Origin: Acidobacteriota bacterium
GTDB lineage: Bacteria; Acidobacteriota; Terriglobia; Bryobacterales; Bryobacteraceae
Assembly: GCA_016213775.1 (NCBI GenBank)
Contig: JACQZR010000043.1
Coordinates: 1-64,000 of the forward strand
Direction of reading: 5' to 3'
DNA length: 64,000 nt
Part shown: positions 49,689 through 59,292 of the stretch, one piece after another
How positions within the stretch are numbered: position 1 is the stretch's first letter
How the letters are laid out: every line of letters begins with the position of its first letter
Notes under the pieces: model-generated
Seen by the model: the letters and a program-made list of their open reading frames with translations, nothing else
The model's database searches: none
Told to the model about the DNA's origin: nothing
Position numbers and translations under genes: made by a program

Positions 49689-51010
49689 TGCGCTTTCACC
49701 TCGGTCTTGATCCAGGCATCGGTCTCCGCGCGCAGCCGCTTCATCATTTCCGGATATTCCTGACCTATGGTTCGCCTTTCCTGCGGGTCATCCTTCACGT
49801 TGTAGAGGAAATGATTCGTCCCCACACGCAGGTACTTGAAGTCACCGCGCATGGCGGCATACATGTCCCAGCCTTCCAATTGCAGTTCCCAGAACAACGT
49901 GCGCTCGGGGGCCTTCGCCTTCCCCATCCACACGTCGAGCATGTTCATCCCATCCACCTTCCAGGCCGCATCCGGCTTACTGCCGGCGGCAGCCAGAAAG
50001 CTCGGAAACACATCAGTAGTGTGGAACGGCGTATCGAGTTTCTGACCCGCGGGAATCTTGCCCGTCCATCGCACGCAGGCAGGCATGCGAATGCCGCCCT
50101 CCTCCAGACTACGCTTCTGCCCGCGATAGGGCCGGTTGCTGTCGTGATAGTTCGACGCGCCCTGATTCCCCGTTTCAAACGTCGCGCCGTTGTCGGAGGT
50201 GAACACGACCAACGTGTGCTCGGCGAGCTTCAGATCGTCAAGAGTCTTCAGTACTCGTCCAATCGCCGCATCCAGGCGTTCGATCATGCCCGCGTAATGC
50301 GCGTTGTAGGGCTTGGCCGGATCCTTCTCCTTGAACTTGCCTTTATACCTGGCAACGTTCTCCTCCGGCGATGCGATGTAGAAGTGCGGTTCGATGAACG
50401 GCAGATAGAGGAAGAACGGATTGTTCTGATTCTCCTTCATAAACCGCACTGCCTCATTTACGATCAGATCGCAGCTAAAACCGGACACCGCCACCTTCTC
50501 GCGTCCCCGATACAATTCCTTGGGAAAATGTTCCCACGCGTGGCGCGCGTCCAGGTATCCAAACGTCTCCTCAAAACCCTGATCCAGCGGATGAGTGAAC
50601 CCGCCGCCCGGCAGGTTCCCCTTGTGCCACTTGCCGAACAGCGCGGTCTTGTAGCCCAGCGGCTTCACAGCCTCCGCAATGGTGACCTCGCTCGCGGGCA
50701 AATCCTTGCCGTTGTTGCGCACCGTATTGTGGATGGTGTACTTGCCTGTCATCAGGCACGCCCGCGACGGCGCGCACACAGGAAATCCGGTGTACCAGCG
50801 CGTGCACAATGCGCCCTGCGAAGCCAGACGGTCGAGGTTCGGCGTCTTCCATTCCTTGCGCCCGTTGAAGCCCACATCGGACCACCCCATGTCATCGGCA
50901 AACAGCATCAACAGATTTGGCTTGCGCGTCTGCGACCATGCGGGTAAAGCCAGTGCCGGTGCGGCAGTGAATAAACGGAGCAGGTCCCTGCGGGAAGTGG
51001 TAATCGGCAT
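49685..51010 (-). CDS. Secreted type I sulfatase
   Basis: A 441-residue arylsulfatase-like enzyme. The catalytic signature is CAPSRACLMTGK with the formylglycine-precursor cysteine at C79; metal ligands appear in MLFADDMGWSDVGF (D39-D40) and VVFTSDNGATFE. N-terminus TSRRDLLRLF is a possible Tat signal with hydrophobic helix (LFTAAPALALPAWSQ). It should remove sulfate from a polysaccharide or other ester in the periplasm after activation by a formylglycine-generating enzyme, which is not in the window. It overlaps the AraD1 gene and follows the PSD1 gene by 28 bp. Confidence 0.92.
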   Translation of the reverse strand: MPITTSRRDLLRLFTAAPALALPAWSQTRKPNLLMLFADDMGWSDVGFNGRKEWKTPNLDRLASQGALCTRWYTGFPVCAPSRACLMTGKYTIHNTVRNNGKDLPASEVTIAEAVKPLGYKTALFGKWHKGNLPGGGFTHPLDQGFEETFGYLDARHAWEHFPKELYRGREKVAVSGFSCDLIVNEAVRFMKENQNNPFFLYLPFIEPHFYIASPEENVARYKGKFKEKDPAKPYNAHYAGMIERLDAAIGRVLKTLDDLKLAEHTLVVFTSDNGATFETGNQGASNYHDSNRPYRGQKRSLEEGGIRMPACVRWTGKIPAGQKLDTPFHTTDVFPSFLAAAGSKPDAAWKVDGMNMLDVWMGKAKAPERTLFWELQLEGWDMYAAMRGDFKYLRVGTNHFLYNVKDDPQERRTIGQEYPEMMKRLRAETDAWIKTEVKAQ

Positions 51011-51038
51011 AGACCCGGTATCGTATCAGAATCGGCCG

Positions 51039-53954
51039 CTAGTCGATGTAGAGGAACTCGTTTGAGCTCAGCAGCGCCTGCACAAATTCCTGCCGCGCCC
51101 GCGCCGCCGCTTCCTTCTCCGGCAGATTCGCGTCGCGGTAGATCTTCTCCTGACGCGCCAGGTACTCCTCGCTCATCCGCACGTCGGCGGCCCCGGCTTT
51201 GCGCGCGAACTGCGCCAGATACGCCGTCTCAATAAAACGCTCAGCCCCGCCCAACTCGAGAAACCGCTCGGCCGCCAGACGCGCCGACTCCGTAAGGAAC
51301 GGATCGTTCATCATCGTCAGCGACTGGATCGGCGTCGCCGATGGAATGCGCCGCGTGCAGGTCGTGTCGATCACCGGAAAATCAAACGCCCCGAGAAACG
51401 TCAGCGGATAATTCCGCCGCGCAGTGAGATACACACTCCGGCGCCACGGCGCCTCCGGCGGTTCCTTCCTGGAAACCACCAACAATCCATTCGGTTCCAC
51501 TTCGAGCGCGATCGGCGGGCCGCCCATTGTGCGATCCAGCTTGCCTGTCATGGCAAGAACGCTGTCCCGCAATGCCTCCGCGTCCAACCGCCGCAGGTTC
51601 ATCCGCCACAAAAGCCGGTTCTCAGGATCGACGGTGCGCGCTTTCGACACCCACGATTCTTCGCCTTGCCGCGAGCTCTGCCGGTACACGCTCGACATCA
51701 TGATCAGCTTGTGCAGCCGCTTCTCCTTCCAGCCGTGATCCATAAAATCGACGGCAAGCCAGTCGAGCAACTCCTGGTTGGCGGGCGTCGCGCCCATCTT
51801 GCCGAAGTTGTCCGTGGTGGCCACAAGCCCCGCGCCAAAATGATGCTGCCAGACGCGGTTGACGATCACTCGCGCCGTGAGCGGATGATCGCGATGCGTG
51901 AGCCACTGCGCGAACGCCAGCCGCACCCCCGATGACTTCCCCTGCGTCTGCGGCGGACGCACCGCATCGGTGGACCCGCTGAAGGCAAGCACCCCCGGAA
52001 AACCCGGCGTCACTTTAGGACCCGGCGCATCCGCATTCCCGCGCTGCAACAGGCGGATCAAAGGAGGCTCGCCGACATCCCAAAGCGCCTGGATCTTGTC
52101 CAGCTTGCGCTTGTAGGAAGTGTGCGTCTTGATCTGCTGATCGAGCTTCGCCGCCGCCTCGCCATCGACAGCCTTGTAGAGCTTGGATAGTTCCGCATCG
52201 GTCGCCTTCAATGATGCGCCGAACTTTCTCACCAGGTACTTCTGCACCTCGGTCTGATCCTTCACCGGCGTCGCCACAGCCTTACGCGCGTCCTCTCGAA
52301 TTTCCTCCGGCAGTTTGCTCAGCTTCTGTGTCAACACCTGTTCTTCATAAGGACGGCGCAGCGTGGCCAGTTGCTCTTTCAGCTTCGCCACCGTCCCATC
52401 GATCTCCTTGTTGTACCGCTCTACTTCCTGCTTCTCCTCATCCGGCACGGTGTACAGATGCCGGTTCTTCGGCTGCAGCCAGTCTGACGGATTGAACGCG
52501 GTGGTGAAGAGCGCCAGAAAGCGGTAGTAATCGCGCTGCGGTATGGGATCGAACTTGTGCGTATGGCAGCGCGCGCAATGCATCGTCAGCCCCATCGTGC
52601 TCGCCCCCACCTTCTCCACCACCTTGAACAAGGCCTCGTAGCGTTCCACCGGCAGATTGGTGATGTCCTCATTCGTGATGTCGAGCACATTGCGCAAATA
52701 CCCCGTGGCCGCGAGCAGTTCATTCATCTCCGGCGTGCGTTGTTTCGCACTACGCCAGTCAGTCAATTCATCGCCCGCGAGCTGCTCGGTCAGAAAGCGG
52801 TCCCACGGCTTGTCGCGATTGAGGGACTGAATCACGTAATCGCGATACCGCCACATGCCGTCCGCGTACTCGGCCCTGCCCGGATCAAAGTCTTTCCCCG
52901 TAGTGTCCACGTAGCCCGCCGCATCCAGCCAGTGACGGCCCCAGCGTTCGCCATACTGCGGCGACGCAAGCAAGCGGTCAACAACGCGCTCATAGGCCGT
53001 GGCACTCGGATCGGCGAGAAACGCCTTCACCTCCTCCGGCGAAGGAGGCAGCCCGGTGAGATCAAGAAAAGCTCTCCGCAGAAGGTTGGTTGGCGATGCC
53101 TCCACTGAAAACGAAAGGCCGTTCTGCTCCAGCCTGGCGAGCGCGAAAGCATCCACGGGCGTACGCACCCGCGCCGCCGCGCGCACCTTCGGAACCTTCG
53201 CGGCGATGGGCTTGCGGAACGCCCAGAACTGGCGCTGTTCCGCGGTAATCTCCGGAGCCTCCGCCTTGGTGAACTCGCGGTTCAGCGGGTTCTCCAGATC
53301 GATGCCATCCGTCAGATGCCCGCGATTGATCCACTCCTTCAGCAACTGCACTTCCGCTTCCGAAAGAACTTTCCCTGACCCCGGCGGCGGCATTGCTCCA
53401 CTGGCGACCTTACGCACCAGCACGCTCTTTTCCGATGCGCCCTCCATCACCACAGGCCCGCTGGTGCTGCCCTTCAGCAAGCCGGCGAGATCCCGCAGGT
53501 CAAGCCCGCCCATCGGCTTCCCCGCTCCATGGCATTTCACGCAGCGCTCGTTGAACAGCGGCCGAATCAGCTTTTCATACCGAGCCCGCTGCTCCGACGA
53601 TGCCTGCCCGAGTCCATCCGCGTTGTCGGCAAGCGCGCCCCCGGCAATCCAGCGTTTGATGACCTCGATCTTATCGTCTGGCATCTTTCGCCCGAACGCC
53701 TCATGCGGCATCACCTTGGTGGAGACCTTCTTCCACAGCAAGCTCTTCTCCAGCGAGCCCTTCACCACCACTGGCCCGCTGAAGCTCCCACGCATCGTTG
53801 TCACCGCGGTTCGCAGATCAAGCCCCTGCTTGGGTGAGCTCTGCCCGTGACAGGTAAAGCAATACTCCGTGAAGACCGGAAGCACGTCCTTCTCAAATCG
53901 AGGCGCCTCCTCAGCACGCAGCGCAAAAGCAAACAGCACTAGTGAGAGTCGCAT
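51039..53954 (-). CDS. PSD1/DUF1549-DUF1553 cytochrome c domain protein
   Basis: A 971-residue exported protein with two haem-type motifs near the N-terminus (CFTCHGQ at about 33 and CVKCHGA at about 138) in planctomycete-cytochrome C domains, then the DUF1549 region (DAFALARLEQNGLSFSVEASPTNLLRRAFLDLTGLPPSPEEVKAFL), a long coiled stretch, and the DUF1553 region (LAFAQWLTHRDHPLTARVIVNRVWQHHFGAGLV). These proteins nearly always pair with DUF1501, as here (3-bp gap). The role is unknown but the partner set suggests redox steps in polysaccharide or aromatic breakdown. Confidence 0.9.
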   Translation of the reverse strand: MRLSLVLFAFALRAEEAPRFEKDVLPVFTEYCFTCHGQSSPKQGLDLRTAVTTMRGSFSGPVVVKGSLEKSLLWKKVSTKVMPHEAFGRKMPDDKIEVIKRWIAGGALADNADGLGQASSEQRARYEKLIRPLFNERCVKCHGAGKPMGGLDLRDLAGLLKGSTSGPVVMEGASEKSVLVRKVASGAMPPPGSGKVLSEAEVQLLKEWINRGHLTDGIDLENPLNREFTKAEAPEITAEQRQFWAFRKPIAAKVPKVRAAARVRTPVDAFALARLEQNGLSFSVEASPTNLLRRAFLDLTGLPPSPEEVKAFLADPSATAYERVVDRLLASPQYGERWGRHWLDAAGYVDTTGKDFDPGRAEYADGMWRYRDYVIQSLNRDKPWDRFLTEQLAGDELTDWRSAKQRTPEMNELLAATGYLRNVLDITNEDITNLPVERYEALFKVVEKVGASTMGLTMHCARCHTHKFDPIPQRDYYRFLALFTTAFNPSDWLQPKNRHLYTVPDEEKQEVERYNKEIDGTVAKLKEQLATLRRPYEEQVLTQKLSKLPEEIREDARKAVATPVKDQTEVQKYLVRKFGASLKATDAELSKLYKAVDGEAAAKLDQQIKTHTSYKRKLDKIQALWDVGEPPLIRLLQRGNADAPGPKVTPGFPGVLAFSGSTDAVRPPQTQGKSSGVRLAFAQWLTHRDHPLTARVIVNRVWQHHFGAGLVATTDNFGKMGATPANQELLDWLAVDFMDHGWKEKRLHKLIMMSSVYRQSSRQGEESWVSKARTVDPENRLLWRMNLRRLDAEALRDSVLAMTGKLDRTMGGPPIALEVEPNGLLVVSRKEPPEAPWRRSVYLTARRNYPLTFLGAFDFPVIDTTCTRRIPSATPIQSLTMMNDPFLTESARLAAERFLELGGAERFIETAYLAQFARKAGAADVRMSEEYLARQEKIYRDANLPEKEAAARARQEFVQALLSSNEFLYID

Positions 53955-53957
53955 GTC

Positions 53958-55379
53958 TCAGGCCACCTGCTTCGCGTTGGCGAAGAGATCGCCAACCACC
54001 TTGGCTCCCGTCACCGTGACATCGGACGGCGTTTCCACGCGGCCTCCATACGGATACTGCACCTTGGAATGATCCAGCCCCAACTGATGCAGCACGGTCG
54101 CAATCAGATCCGGCACACCAACGCGATTCACTACGGACTTGTATCCGAAATCGTCGGTCTCGCCATAAACAAAACCCTTCTTGAACCCGCCGCCCGCGAG
54201 CCATATCGTGAACGCGTTCCGGTTGTGATCCCGCCCGTCTCCGTTCTGCGTGGTGGGCAGACGCCCAAACTCACCAGCCCACATGACGATCGTGGAATCG
54301 AGCAGCCCGCGCGATTTCAGATCCTTCACCAGCGCCGCCGAACCCTGATCCACCTCGTTCGCAATCCCCGGCAAACCGGTCTTGATCCGGTTGTGGTGGT
54401 CCCACGGCTGCCCGGGACTCACGGTCACCTGCACAAACCGCACGCCCTTCTCCACCAGCCGCCGCGCCATCAAACAGCGCAGCCCATACGGGCCGCTGAC
54501 AGGATTGTCCAACCCATACAGATCGCGGGTCGCCTTCGATTCCTTCGAGATGTCGAGCACCTCCCCGGCCGCTAGTTGCATGCGAGCGGCAAGCTCGTAA
54601 TTCTGAATGCGCGCATCCAGTTCACTTTCCCCGGGACGCTGCGCCGCGTGAGCCTGATTCACTACGGCAAGAAAATCGAGCGTGCTGCGTTGTGCCCCCG
54701 GCGGCAGCGGCGTCGCTGGATTCAGATGCTGCACTGGCGCGCCCTTCATGCTGAACTCCACACCCTGATACAACGCCGGCAAAAACCCGTTCGCCCAAAG
54801 CTGCCGTCCGCCGATGGTGTAGCCCTTCGGATCGCGCAGCACCACATATGCCGGCAGGCTCTGATTCTCTGTGCCCAGCGCGTAGCTGATCCACGCCCCC
54901 ATTACAGGACGGCCCGGAAAGATCTTGCACGTCAGCAGCATGTTCAACCCTTCCAGGTGGTTGTTGTGCTCCGTGTGCATCGAGCGAATGAAACACAGAT
55001 CATCGACAATGCCAGCCGTGAACGGCAGCGCTTCGCTGACGTCCATTCCGCTATCGCCGTGTTTGCGAAACGCAAACTGGCCCGGTAGCAGAACGTTCGT
55101 ATTGTTCGGCTGATGAATCTCCACCCCATCGGGATGCGGCTGGCCCGCGCGCTTCGTCAGCTCGGCCTTCGGATCGAACAGTTCCATCTGGCTCGGCCCG
55201 CCATTCTGCACCAGTTGAATCACCGCTTTCGCGCGCGGCGCAAAGTGGCCGTGGCGCGACCTGGTGTCGTTGTGCAGCCGCGGTCCGGTATCGGCAAGCA
55301 GGCTCTGCAAGGCGAGCGTTCCGAATCCCAGACAGGTGCGCTCCAGCAGTTGACGTCGCGAAGGGCCAGAATCAGGCAT
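53958..55379 (-). CDS. DUF1501 domain protein
   Basis: A 473-residue secreted protein of the sulfatase/alkaline-phosphatase superfamily relative DUF1501. A Tat-type start (SRRQLLERTCLGFGTLALQSLLA) is followed by the family landmarks AKAVIQLVQNGGPSQMELFDPK, FIRSMHTEHNNHLEGL, WDHHNRIKTGLPGIANEVDQGSAALVKDLKSRGLLDSTIVMWAGEFGRLPTTQNGDGRDHNRNAFTIWLAGGGFKKGFVYGETDD. It is operonic with the PSD1 gene. Metal-binding residues of the superfamily appear conserved, but no substrate is established. Confidence 0.92.
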   Translation of the reverse strand: MPDSGPSRRQLLERTCLGFGTLALQSLLADTGPRLHNDTRSRHGHFAPRAKAVIQLVQNGGPSQMELFDPKAELTKRAGQPHPDGVEIHQPNNTNVLLPGQFAFRKHGDSGMDVSEALPFTAGIVDDLCFIRSMHTEHNNHLEGLNMLLTCKIFPGRPVMGAWISYALGTENQSLPAYVVLRDPKGYTIGGRQLWANGFLPALYQGVEFSMKGAPVQHLNPATPLPPGAQRSTLDFLAVVNQAHAAQRPGESELDARIQNYELAARMQLAAGEVLDISKESKATRDLYGLDNPVSGPYGLRCLMARRLVEKGVRFVQVTVSPGQPWDHHNRIKTGLPGIANEVDQGSAALVKDLKSRGLLDSTIVMWAGEFGRLPTTQNGDGRDHNRNAFTIWLAGGGFKKGFVYGETDDFGYKSVVNRVGVPDLIATVLHQLGLDHSKVQYPYGGRVETPSDVTVTGAKVVGDLFANAKQVA

Positions 55380-55399
55380 GTTTTCACGAAAATATCACA

Positions 55400-56251
55400 T
55401 CAGTGCGTCATTGCGTACAGCAGCCAGTTGACGCCATAGCGGTAAGCCAGCGCCGTCATCGCCTCGGGGTACTCCGGCGCATCGGCATATTCCCACGCAT
55501 CTCCGACATCGGTGTTCAGGTTCACGGCCACCACCATCCGGTCGCGATCGTCAAGGATGGCGCGCCATGCCGGCTCCATCCCCGCGGGCATCTCCACCCC
55601 AACCAGTCCATTGGCGCCGCGCCGCAGATGACGCGTCCCCGGAATGTAGGTGCGGTCCTTGTCCGTGATGTCGTACACCATGTGATTCACTGAATCGGCC
55701 GGCACAATATCCACAATGGACCGGTCCGGAAAAACGCGCGACATCGTGTCGCGGAAAAGCTCCCACTGCTCCTCGCCCCACATGTCATCCACGACGAGAA
55801 ACCCGCCCTTCAGCAGGTAATCGCGCAGTTGCGCAGTCTCGGCTTTGGTCAAATCCCACCAGCCAGTCTGCGTTGCGTAGACCCAGGGATTGTCATATAG
55901 CCGCGGGTCGGTGATGCGAAAGTGAAGCGGCTCGGCCGTGTGGATGCGCGTCAGCCGTTCGATACCTTGCGAGAAATGCTCATCGGCGTCGGGCCAATCC
56001 ACCAGCCACCAGCCCATCCCTGTCCCACTGCGCGAGCCGAATCCGAACCGCCGGCTCACCTGCGGCAGGTCGGTGTATTCCAGCCGCACGAAATGAAACT
56101 CGCCCTGTTTTGGAAACTCGATGCGAGGACCTTCCCCGCGTTCGATGCCGCGCCCGAATCCTCTGTCAAACTGCCCCCCGAACCGTTGCCCGTAGGCAAG
56201 CACCGCAAGCGCCACTATCGCCGCCCCGGAGATTCCGCCACGCAACTTCAT
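55400..56251 (-). CDS. DUF4159 domain protein
   Basis: A 283-residue secreted protein with a signal segment (GISGAAIVALAVLAYGQ). The DUF4159 core is FHFVRLEYTDLPQVSRRFGFGSRSGTGMGWWLVDWPDADEHFSQGIERLTRI and RDYLLKGGFLVVDDMWGEEQWELFRDTMSRVFP; the glutamine-amidotransferase-like fold of the family is seen at FLVVDDMWG. In other bacteria it is linked to MoxR/DUF58/VWA clusters, but here it stands with DUF1501. Its exact job is unknown. It is 20 bp upstream of the DUF1501 gene, so it is probably in the same transcription unit. Confidence 0.85.
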   Translation of the reverse strand: MKLRGGISGAAIVALAVLAYGQRFGGQFDRGFGRGIERGEGPRIEFPKQGEFHFVRLEYTDLPQVSRRFGFGSRSGTGMGWWLVDWPDADEHFSQGIERLTRIHTAEPLHFRITDPRLYDNPWVYATQTGWWDLTKAETAQLRDYLLKGGFLVVDDMWGEEQWELFRDTMSRVFPDRSIVDIVPADSVNHMVYDITDKDRTYIPGTRHLRRGANGLVGVEMPAGMEPAWRAILDDRDRMVVAVNLNTDVGDAWEYADAPEYPEAMTALAYRYGVNWLLYAMTH

Positions 56252-56300
56252 CGGATGGCCAACCCCATTGGCCTCCTATTGTAATCCAGCTACCTCGGCC

Positions 56301-56693
56301 TTACAGCTTGTTCACCAGCTCCTGATAAATCCCGCTGTCCTGAATCGCCCCGCTGAGCCCTTGCCCGTAGGCGCCCTGCATCGACAACACGCCGGCCGAG
56401 AACTCCACCTTCGCTTCCGAAGCATTCGCCACGTTGCGAATCTTCACCAGCTTGAGCCCATCGCGCACAGCGTCCTTCCCCATCGCATCGATGCACAGCG
56501 TGCGCAGCGCCATATTGAGACGGTGGCATGCGATGTTGTCCACGAAGTTCAGCGCCTGCATGTCTTCCGCAAAACTGTTCCAATCCACTTCATACGGAAT
56601 CGCCACTCCGCAAATCTCCGCAATCTCCCTGGTGCGCTCCGGAATCACCCCGTCCTGCAGTTCCTTCATCTTTCGCCGTTCGTTGAGTCCCAT
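56301..56693 (-). CDS. Conserved-looking hypothetical protein
   Basis: A 130-residue soluble alpha-helical protein from ATG 56693 (MGLNERRKMKELQDGVIPERTREIAEICGVAIPYEVDWNSF); an ATG 21 bp upstream is the alternative. It has no signal peptide. Two cysteines (C32-ish in ICGVAIPYEV and ACHRLNMALRTLCIDAM) have no metal-motif spacing. The C-terminal half (VRDGLKLVKIRNVANASEAKVEFSAGVLSMQGAYGQGLSGAIQDSGIYQEL) is amphipathic. I do not recognise a family; proteins of this length are known from Planctomycetes and Acidobacteria only as hypotheticals. Confidence 0.65.
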   Translation of the reverse strand: MGLNERRKMKELQDGVIPERTREIAEICGVAIPYEVDWNSFAEDMQALNFVDNIACHRLNMALRTLCIDAMGKDAVRDGLKLVKIRNVANASEAKVEFSAGVLSMQGAYGQGLSGAIQDSGIYQELVNKL

Positions 56694-56750
56694 TTGTGCT
56701 CCTTCGTCTATCAATGCGCGAACGGCCGGCGAGAATTCTCGCCTCAGGCG

Positions 56751-56800
56751 AAAAAAAAGCCCGCGCGATCGCGGCCCTTGTGAACCGGACGGCGCGGGCT
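56751..56800 (-). terminator. Intrinsic terminator of the DUF1080/isomerase unit
   Basis: AGCCCGCGC (56758-56766) and GCGCGGGCT (56792-56800) form a nine-pair GC-rich stem. On the minus strand it is followed directly by eight T residues (plus-strand A-run 56751-56758), a textbook rho-independent terminator. It lies 23 bp after the DUF1080 stop and separates this unit from the genes further left. Confidence 0.9.
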
Positions 56801-56822
56801 AGTCTCGCTCTCTCGTGGCGGA

Positions 56823-57584
56823 CTACAACTTCTTGATTCTGACGTTACGCAATTCGATCTTCATCGGCGGACCGACATGGCATTGAATCCCAATGAGCCC
56901 GTCCATCTTTCGGCCCTTGGTGTCGTCGTCGATCAACTGGCTCATCAGCCTGCCATTGAGAAACTGGAGAATCGTGTTCCCCCGCGCGACGATGTGTATG
57001 CTGTTCCAATCGCCGGTCTTGATCAGCGCCTTCAATTCATCGCTCTCCCCGAGCGCGCCCACCAGCCCCGGCTTGCCATCCGCGCCGACCCAGGTGAACT
57101 GGCCGCGCATCGCCAGAAACCCGCGTCCGCGCTCTTCGTACCACTGCCCGGTGTAGCGCTGCTCCCCGTCAATATCGGCCTGGTAGCCGATCATGCCGTA
57201 CTTGAAATCCTCGCGCTCACTGCTGCGAATCTGAATACCGCTGTTGTGGCCGCTGAGCTTGTAGTCCAGCTTCAGCTCGAAGTCCGCCGGCTTGCTCGCC
57301 CGGTAGATGAGAAAGGTGTTCTGCTTGAGCGGATTCGCGGCTGTGGTTTCTCCCACGATCACGCCGTTCTCCACGCGCCAGTAGGCGGCATCGCCATCCC
57401 AGCCTTTTAGTGACTTGCCGTCGAACATCGGCTCAAAGCCCGTTTCCGCAATAGGTGCGATGTTCGGCCCGCGAAATCCGCTTTTCTTGCCATCCTTCTT
57501 TGCGCCAGCGGGCGGGCCTTGCTGTGAATACATCGCCGCCGCTATCGCCAGGACGACGGCCGAGGTCGCGAGAATCGTCTTCAT
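56823..57584 (-). CDS. DUF1080 secreted protein, second copy
   Basis: A 253-residue secreted DUF1080 (3-keto-disaccharide hydrolase-like) protein with signal peptide (ILATSAVVLAIAAAMYSQ). Landmarks are ETGFEPMFDGKSLKGWDGDAAYWRVENGVIVGETTAANPLKQNTFLIYRASKPADFELKLDYKLSGHNSGIQIRS and GDWNSIHIVARGNTILQFLNGRLMSQLID. It is only distantly related to the copy at 25963-26811. It follows the sugar isomerase by 3 bp and likely works with it on a glycoside, with the isomerase or an oxidoreductase acting on the keto-sugar. Confidence 0.88.
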   Translation of the reverse strand: MKTILATSAVVLAIAAAMYSQQGPPAGAKKDGKKSGFRGPNIAPIAETGFEPMFDGKSLKGWDGDAAYWRVENGVIVGETTAANPLKQNTFLIYRASKPADFELKLDYKLSGHNSGIQIRSSEREDFKYGMIGYQADIDGEQRYTGQWYEERGRGFLAMRGQFTWVGADGKPGLVGALGESDELKALIKTGDWNSIHIVARGNTILQFLNGRLMSQLIDDDTKGRKMDGLIGIQCHVGPPMKIELRNVRIKKL

Positions 57585-57587
57585 TTC

Positions 57588-58634
57588 TTAATCCCATCCG
57601 TGCGCGTCACGCACCGCAAGCATTGTCTTCAGAATCTTGTTCCACGTCTCCACGTTCATCATTACGGCGTTGGGGAACATGCACCCGTCCCAGCAGATGT
57701 GCTGGAAAGCCCGGGTGGGCTCGCCATCATCGCCGCGCATCCATGCGCCCGCATCGCGCACAATGTCGAGCCGTCCATTGGGATCGTCCGGCTGGCAATG
57801 ATGCCCCGTCTTGTCATGCGAGCCCGAACCCTTCACCGTTCCGTCATTCTGCGCGACGTGGAAATCGAACGTCCAGGGCCGTAGTGCCCGAGCCATCGTC
57901 CGATAGGCTTCCGCCAGCTTCTCGTGATCGTTCCAGTCGAAATCCTCAGGCAGCAGCCGGTCCTCCGGCGCGTTGTATCCCATCGTGAACAACATTGTGT
58001 GCGCCATATCGGCCTGGAATCCCACCGTCTTGGGACGGCCCACCATTTCCAGCAGCTTCACGTTCTGACGCCAGGAATGCATCCCCGCCCAACAGATCTC
58101 GCCTTCCGCCGCAAGCCGCTCGCCGTAGTCTTCCGCGATTGCGCCGGCTTCGCGAAATGTCTGCGCGATCTTCTTCGTGTTGCCCTCCGGATCGGCCACC
58201 CAATCACCGGGCCCCGCGGCGGAATCAATTCGAATGATTCCGTACTTGCGAACGCCAAGCTCGCGCAGCCGCTTGCCGATCCGGCAAGCCTTCTTCACCT
58301 GCCCTAAAAACCTCGCCCGCTCCGTTTCATCCCCCATCGCCGATCCGCCACCCGTGGGCGGCCAGACCGGCGCTACCAGCGATCCCGCAACAAGGCCGCG
58401 CCGCGCAATCCCATCGGCCAGCTTCTTCAGATCGTCATCGGTGGAATCGATGTCCGTGTGCGGCAGCGAGAGAAACAAATCCACGCCATCAAACTTCTTC
58501 CCGTCCACCTCAGCGGCCGACGTGAGATCCAACATCGTATCCAGATCGATGGGCGGTTCCGAATCCGGGCCCTTGCCAACAAGGCCGGGCCACATAGCGT
58601 TATGTACTGCAGGGTATTTATGATGAGTGCTCAT
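57588..58634 (-). CDS. Sugar phosphate isomerase/epimerase-like TIM-barrel protein
   Basis: A 348-residue cytoplasmic protein of the AP-endonuclease-2/xylose-isomerase-like TIM-barrel superfamily. Metal-ligand candidates are E and H in [13 protein letters not shown] in [11 protein letters not shown] and the H-x-A in [10 protein letters not shown]. Related proteins isomerise or dehydrate keto-sugars and inosose-type intermediates. Its ATG (58634) overlaps by two bases the ATG of the divergent membrane-protein gene at 58633 (CATG), so the promoters of the two must lie inside each other's coding sequences or the true starts are further in. Confidence 0.78.
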   Translation of the reverse strand: MSTHHKYPAVHNAMWPGLVGKGPDSEPPIDLDTMLDLTSAAEVDGKKFDGVDLFLSLPHTDIDSTDDDLKKLADGIARRGLVAGSLVAPVWPPTGGGSAMGDETERARFLGQVKKACRIGKRLRELGVRKYGIIRIDSAAGPGDWVADPEGNTKKIAQTFREAGAIAEDYGERLAAEGEICWAGMHSWRQNVKLLEMVGRPKTVGFQADMAHTMLFTMGYNAPEDRLLPEDFDWNDHEKLAEAYRTMARALRPWTFDFHVAQNDGTVKGSGSHDKTGHHCQPDDPNGRLDIVRDAGAWMRGDDGEPTRAFQHICWDGCMFPNAVMMNVETWNKILKTMLAVRDAHGWD

Positions 58635-59292
58635 GGGTATTCAACGAGGGAAGAGTATCCCAGCCCTCGGGCTGGTGTCAATGATCGTCATTCTGCTGGC
58701 TATTATCCTGGTCCCCTTCGTCTTGTTTGAGGAGACCTTTCAGAACCTCGTGGATCGGCTGGTGACACCGGATTGGCCAAAACCAGTGGTAGCGATCTCC
58801 ATCGCGTCGCTACTCGCCTTGGACGTATTTCTTCCCCTGCCGTCCAGCATCGTCAGCACTGCGGCCGGAGCGTTGCTCGGCTTTGCGATGGGCGTTGCCG
58901 TGTCCACCGCGGGCATGACCGCAGGCTGTGTCATGGGATATGTGTGCGGCTACAAACTCGGCCCGCCGGCGGTGCGGAGGCTAACCACAAGCCGCCAGCT
59001 TGAACAGGTGTCGGCGCTCTTTCAAAGGCACTCCGATTGGGCGTTGGTGATGATGAGGCCCATTCCTGTGCTGGCTGAGGCGTCCGCAATGGTGGCCGGC
59101 CTCGCAGCGATTTCATTCCCGCGCTTTCTCAGCATCACGTTACTCGCCAACACAGGCATCTCGGTGGTCTACTGCTTTGCCGGCGCCCGCGCCGTCACCT
59201 CCGGATCGTTCCTCTATGCCTTCGGCGGCGCGATTGTCTTCCCCGCATGTATGATGGCGTTGCGCGAAATTTGGAGGCGCCGCCAATCATGA
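58633..59292 (+). CDS. TVP38/TMEM64 (VTT-domain, DedA-like) membrane protein
   Basis: A 219-residue inner-membrane protein with about six helices. The VTT-domain landmarks are [42 protein letters not shown] and [38 protein letters not shown]. Such proteins are implicated in lipid scrambling or undecaprenyl-phosphate flipping. Start uncertain: ATG 58633 (or GTG 58627) overlaps the divergent isomerase start; the internal ATG at 58681 would still retain the first helix. Stop overlaps the next gene (ATGA). Confidence 0.85.
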   Translation: MGIQRGKSIPALGLVSMIVILLAIILVPFVLFEETFQNLVDRLVTPDWPKPVVAISIASLLALDVFLPLPSSIVSTAAGALLGFAMGVAVSTAGMTAGCVMGYVCGYKLGPPAVRRLTTSRQLEQVSALFQRHSDWALVMMRPIPVLAEASAMVAGLAAISFPRFLSITLLANTGISVVYCFAGARAVTSGSFLYAFGGAIVFPACMMALREIWRRRQS

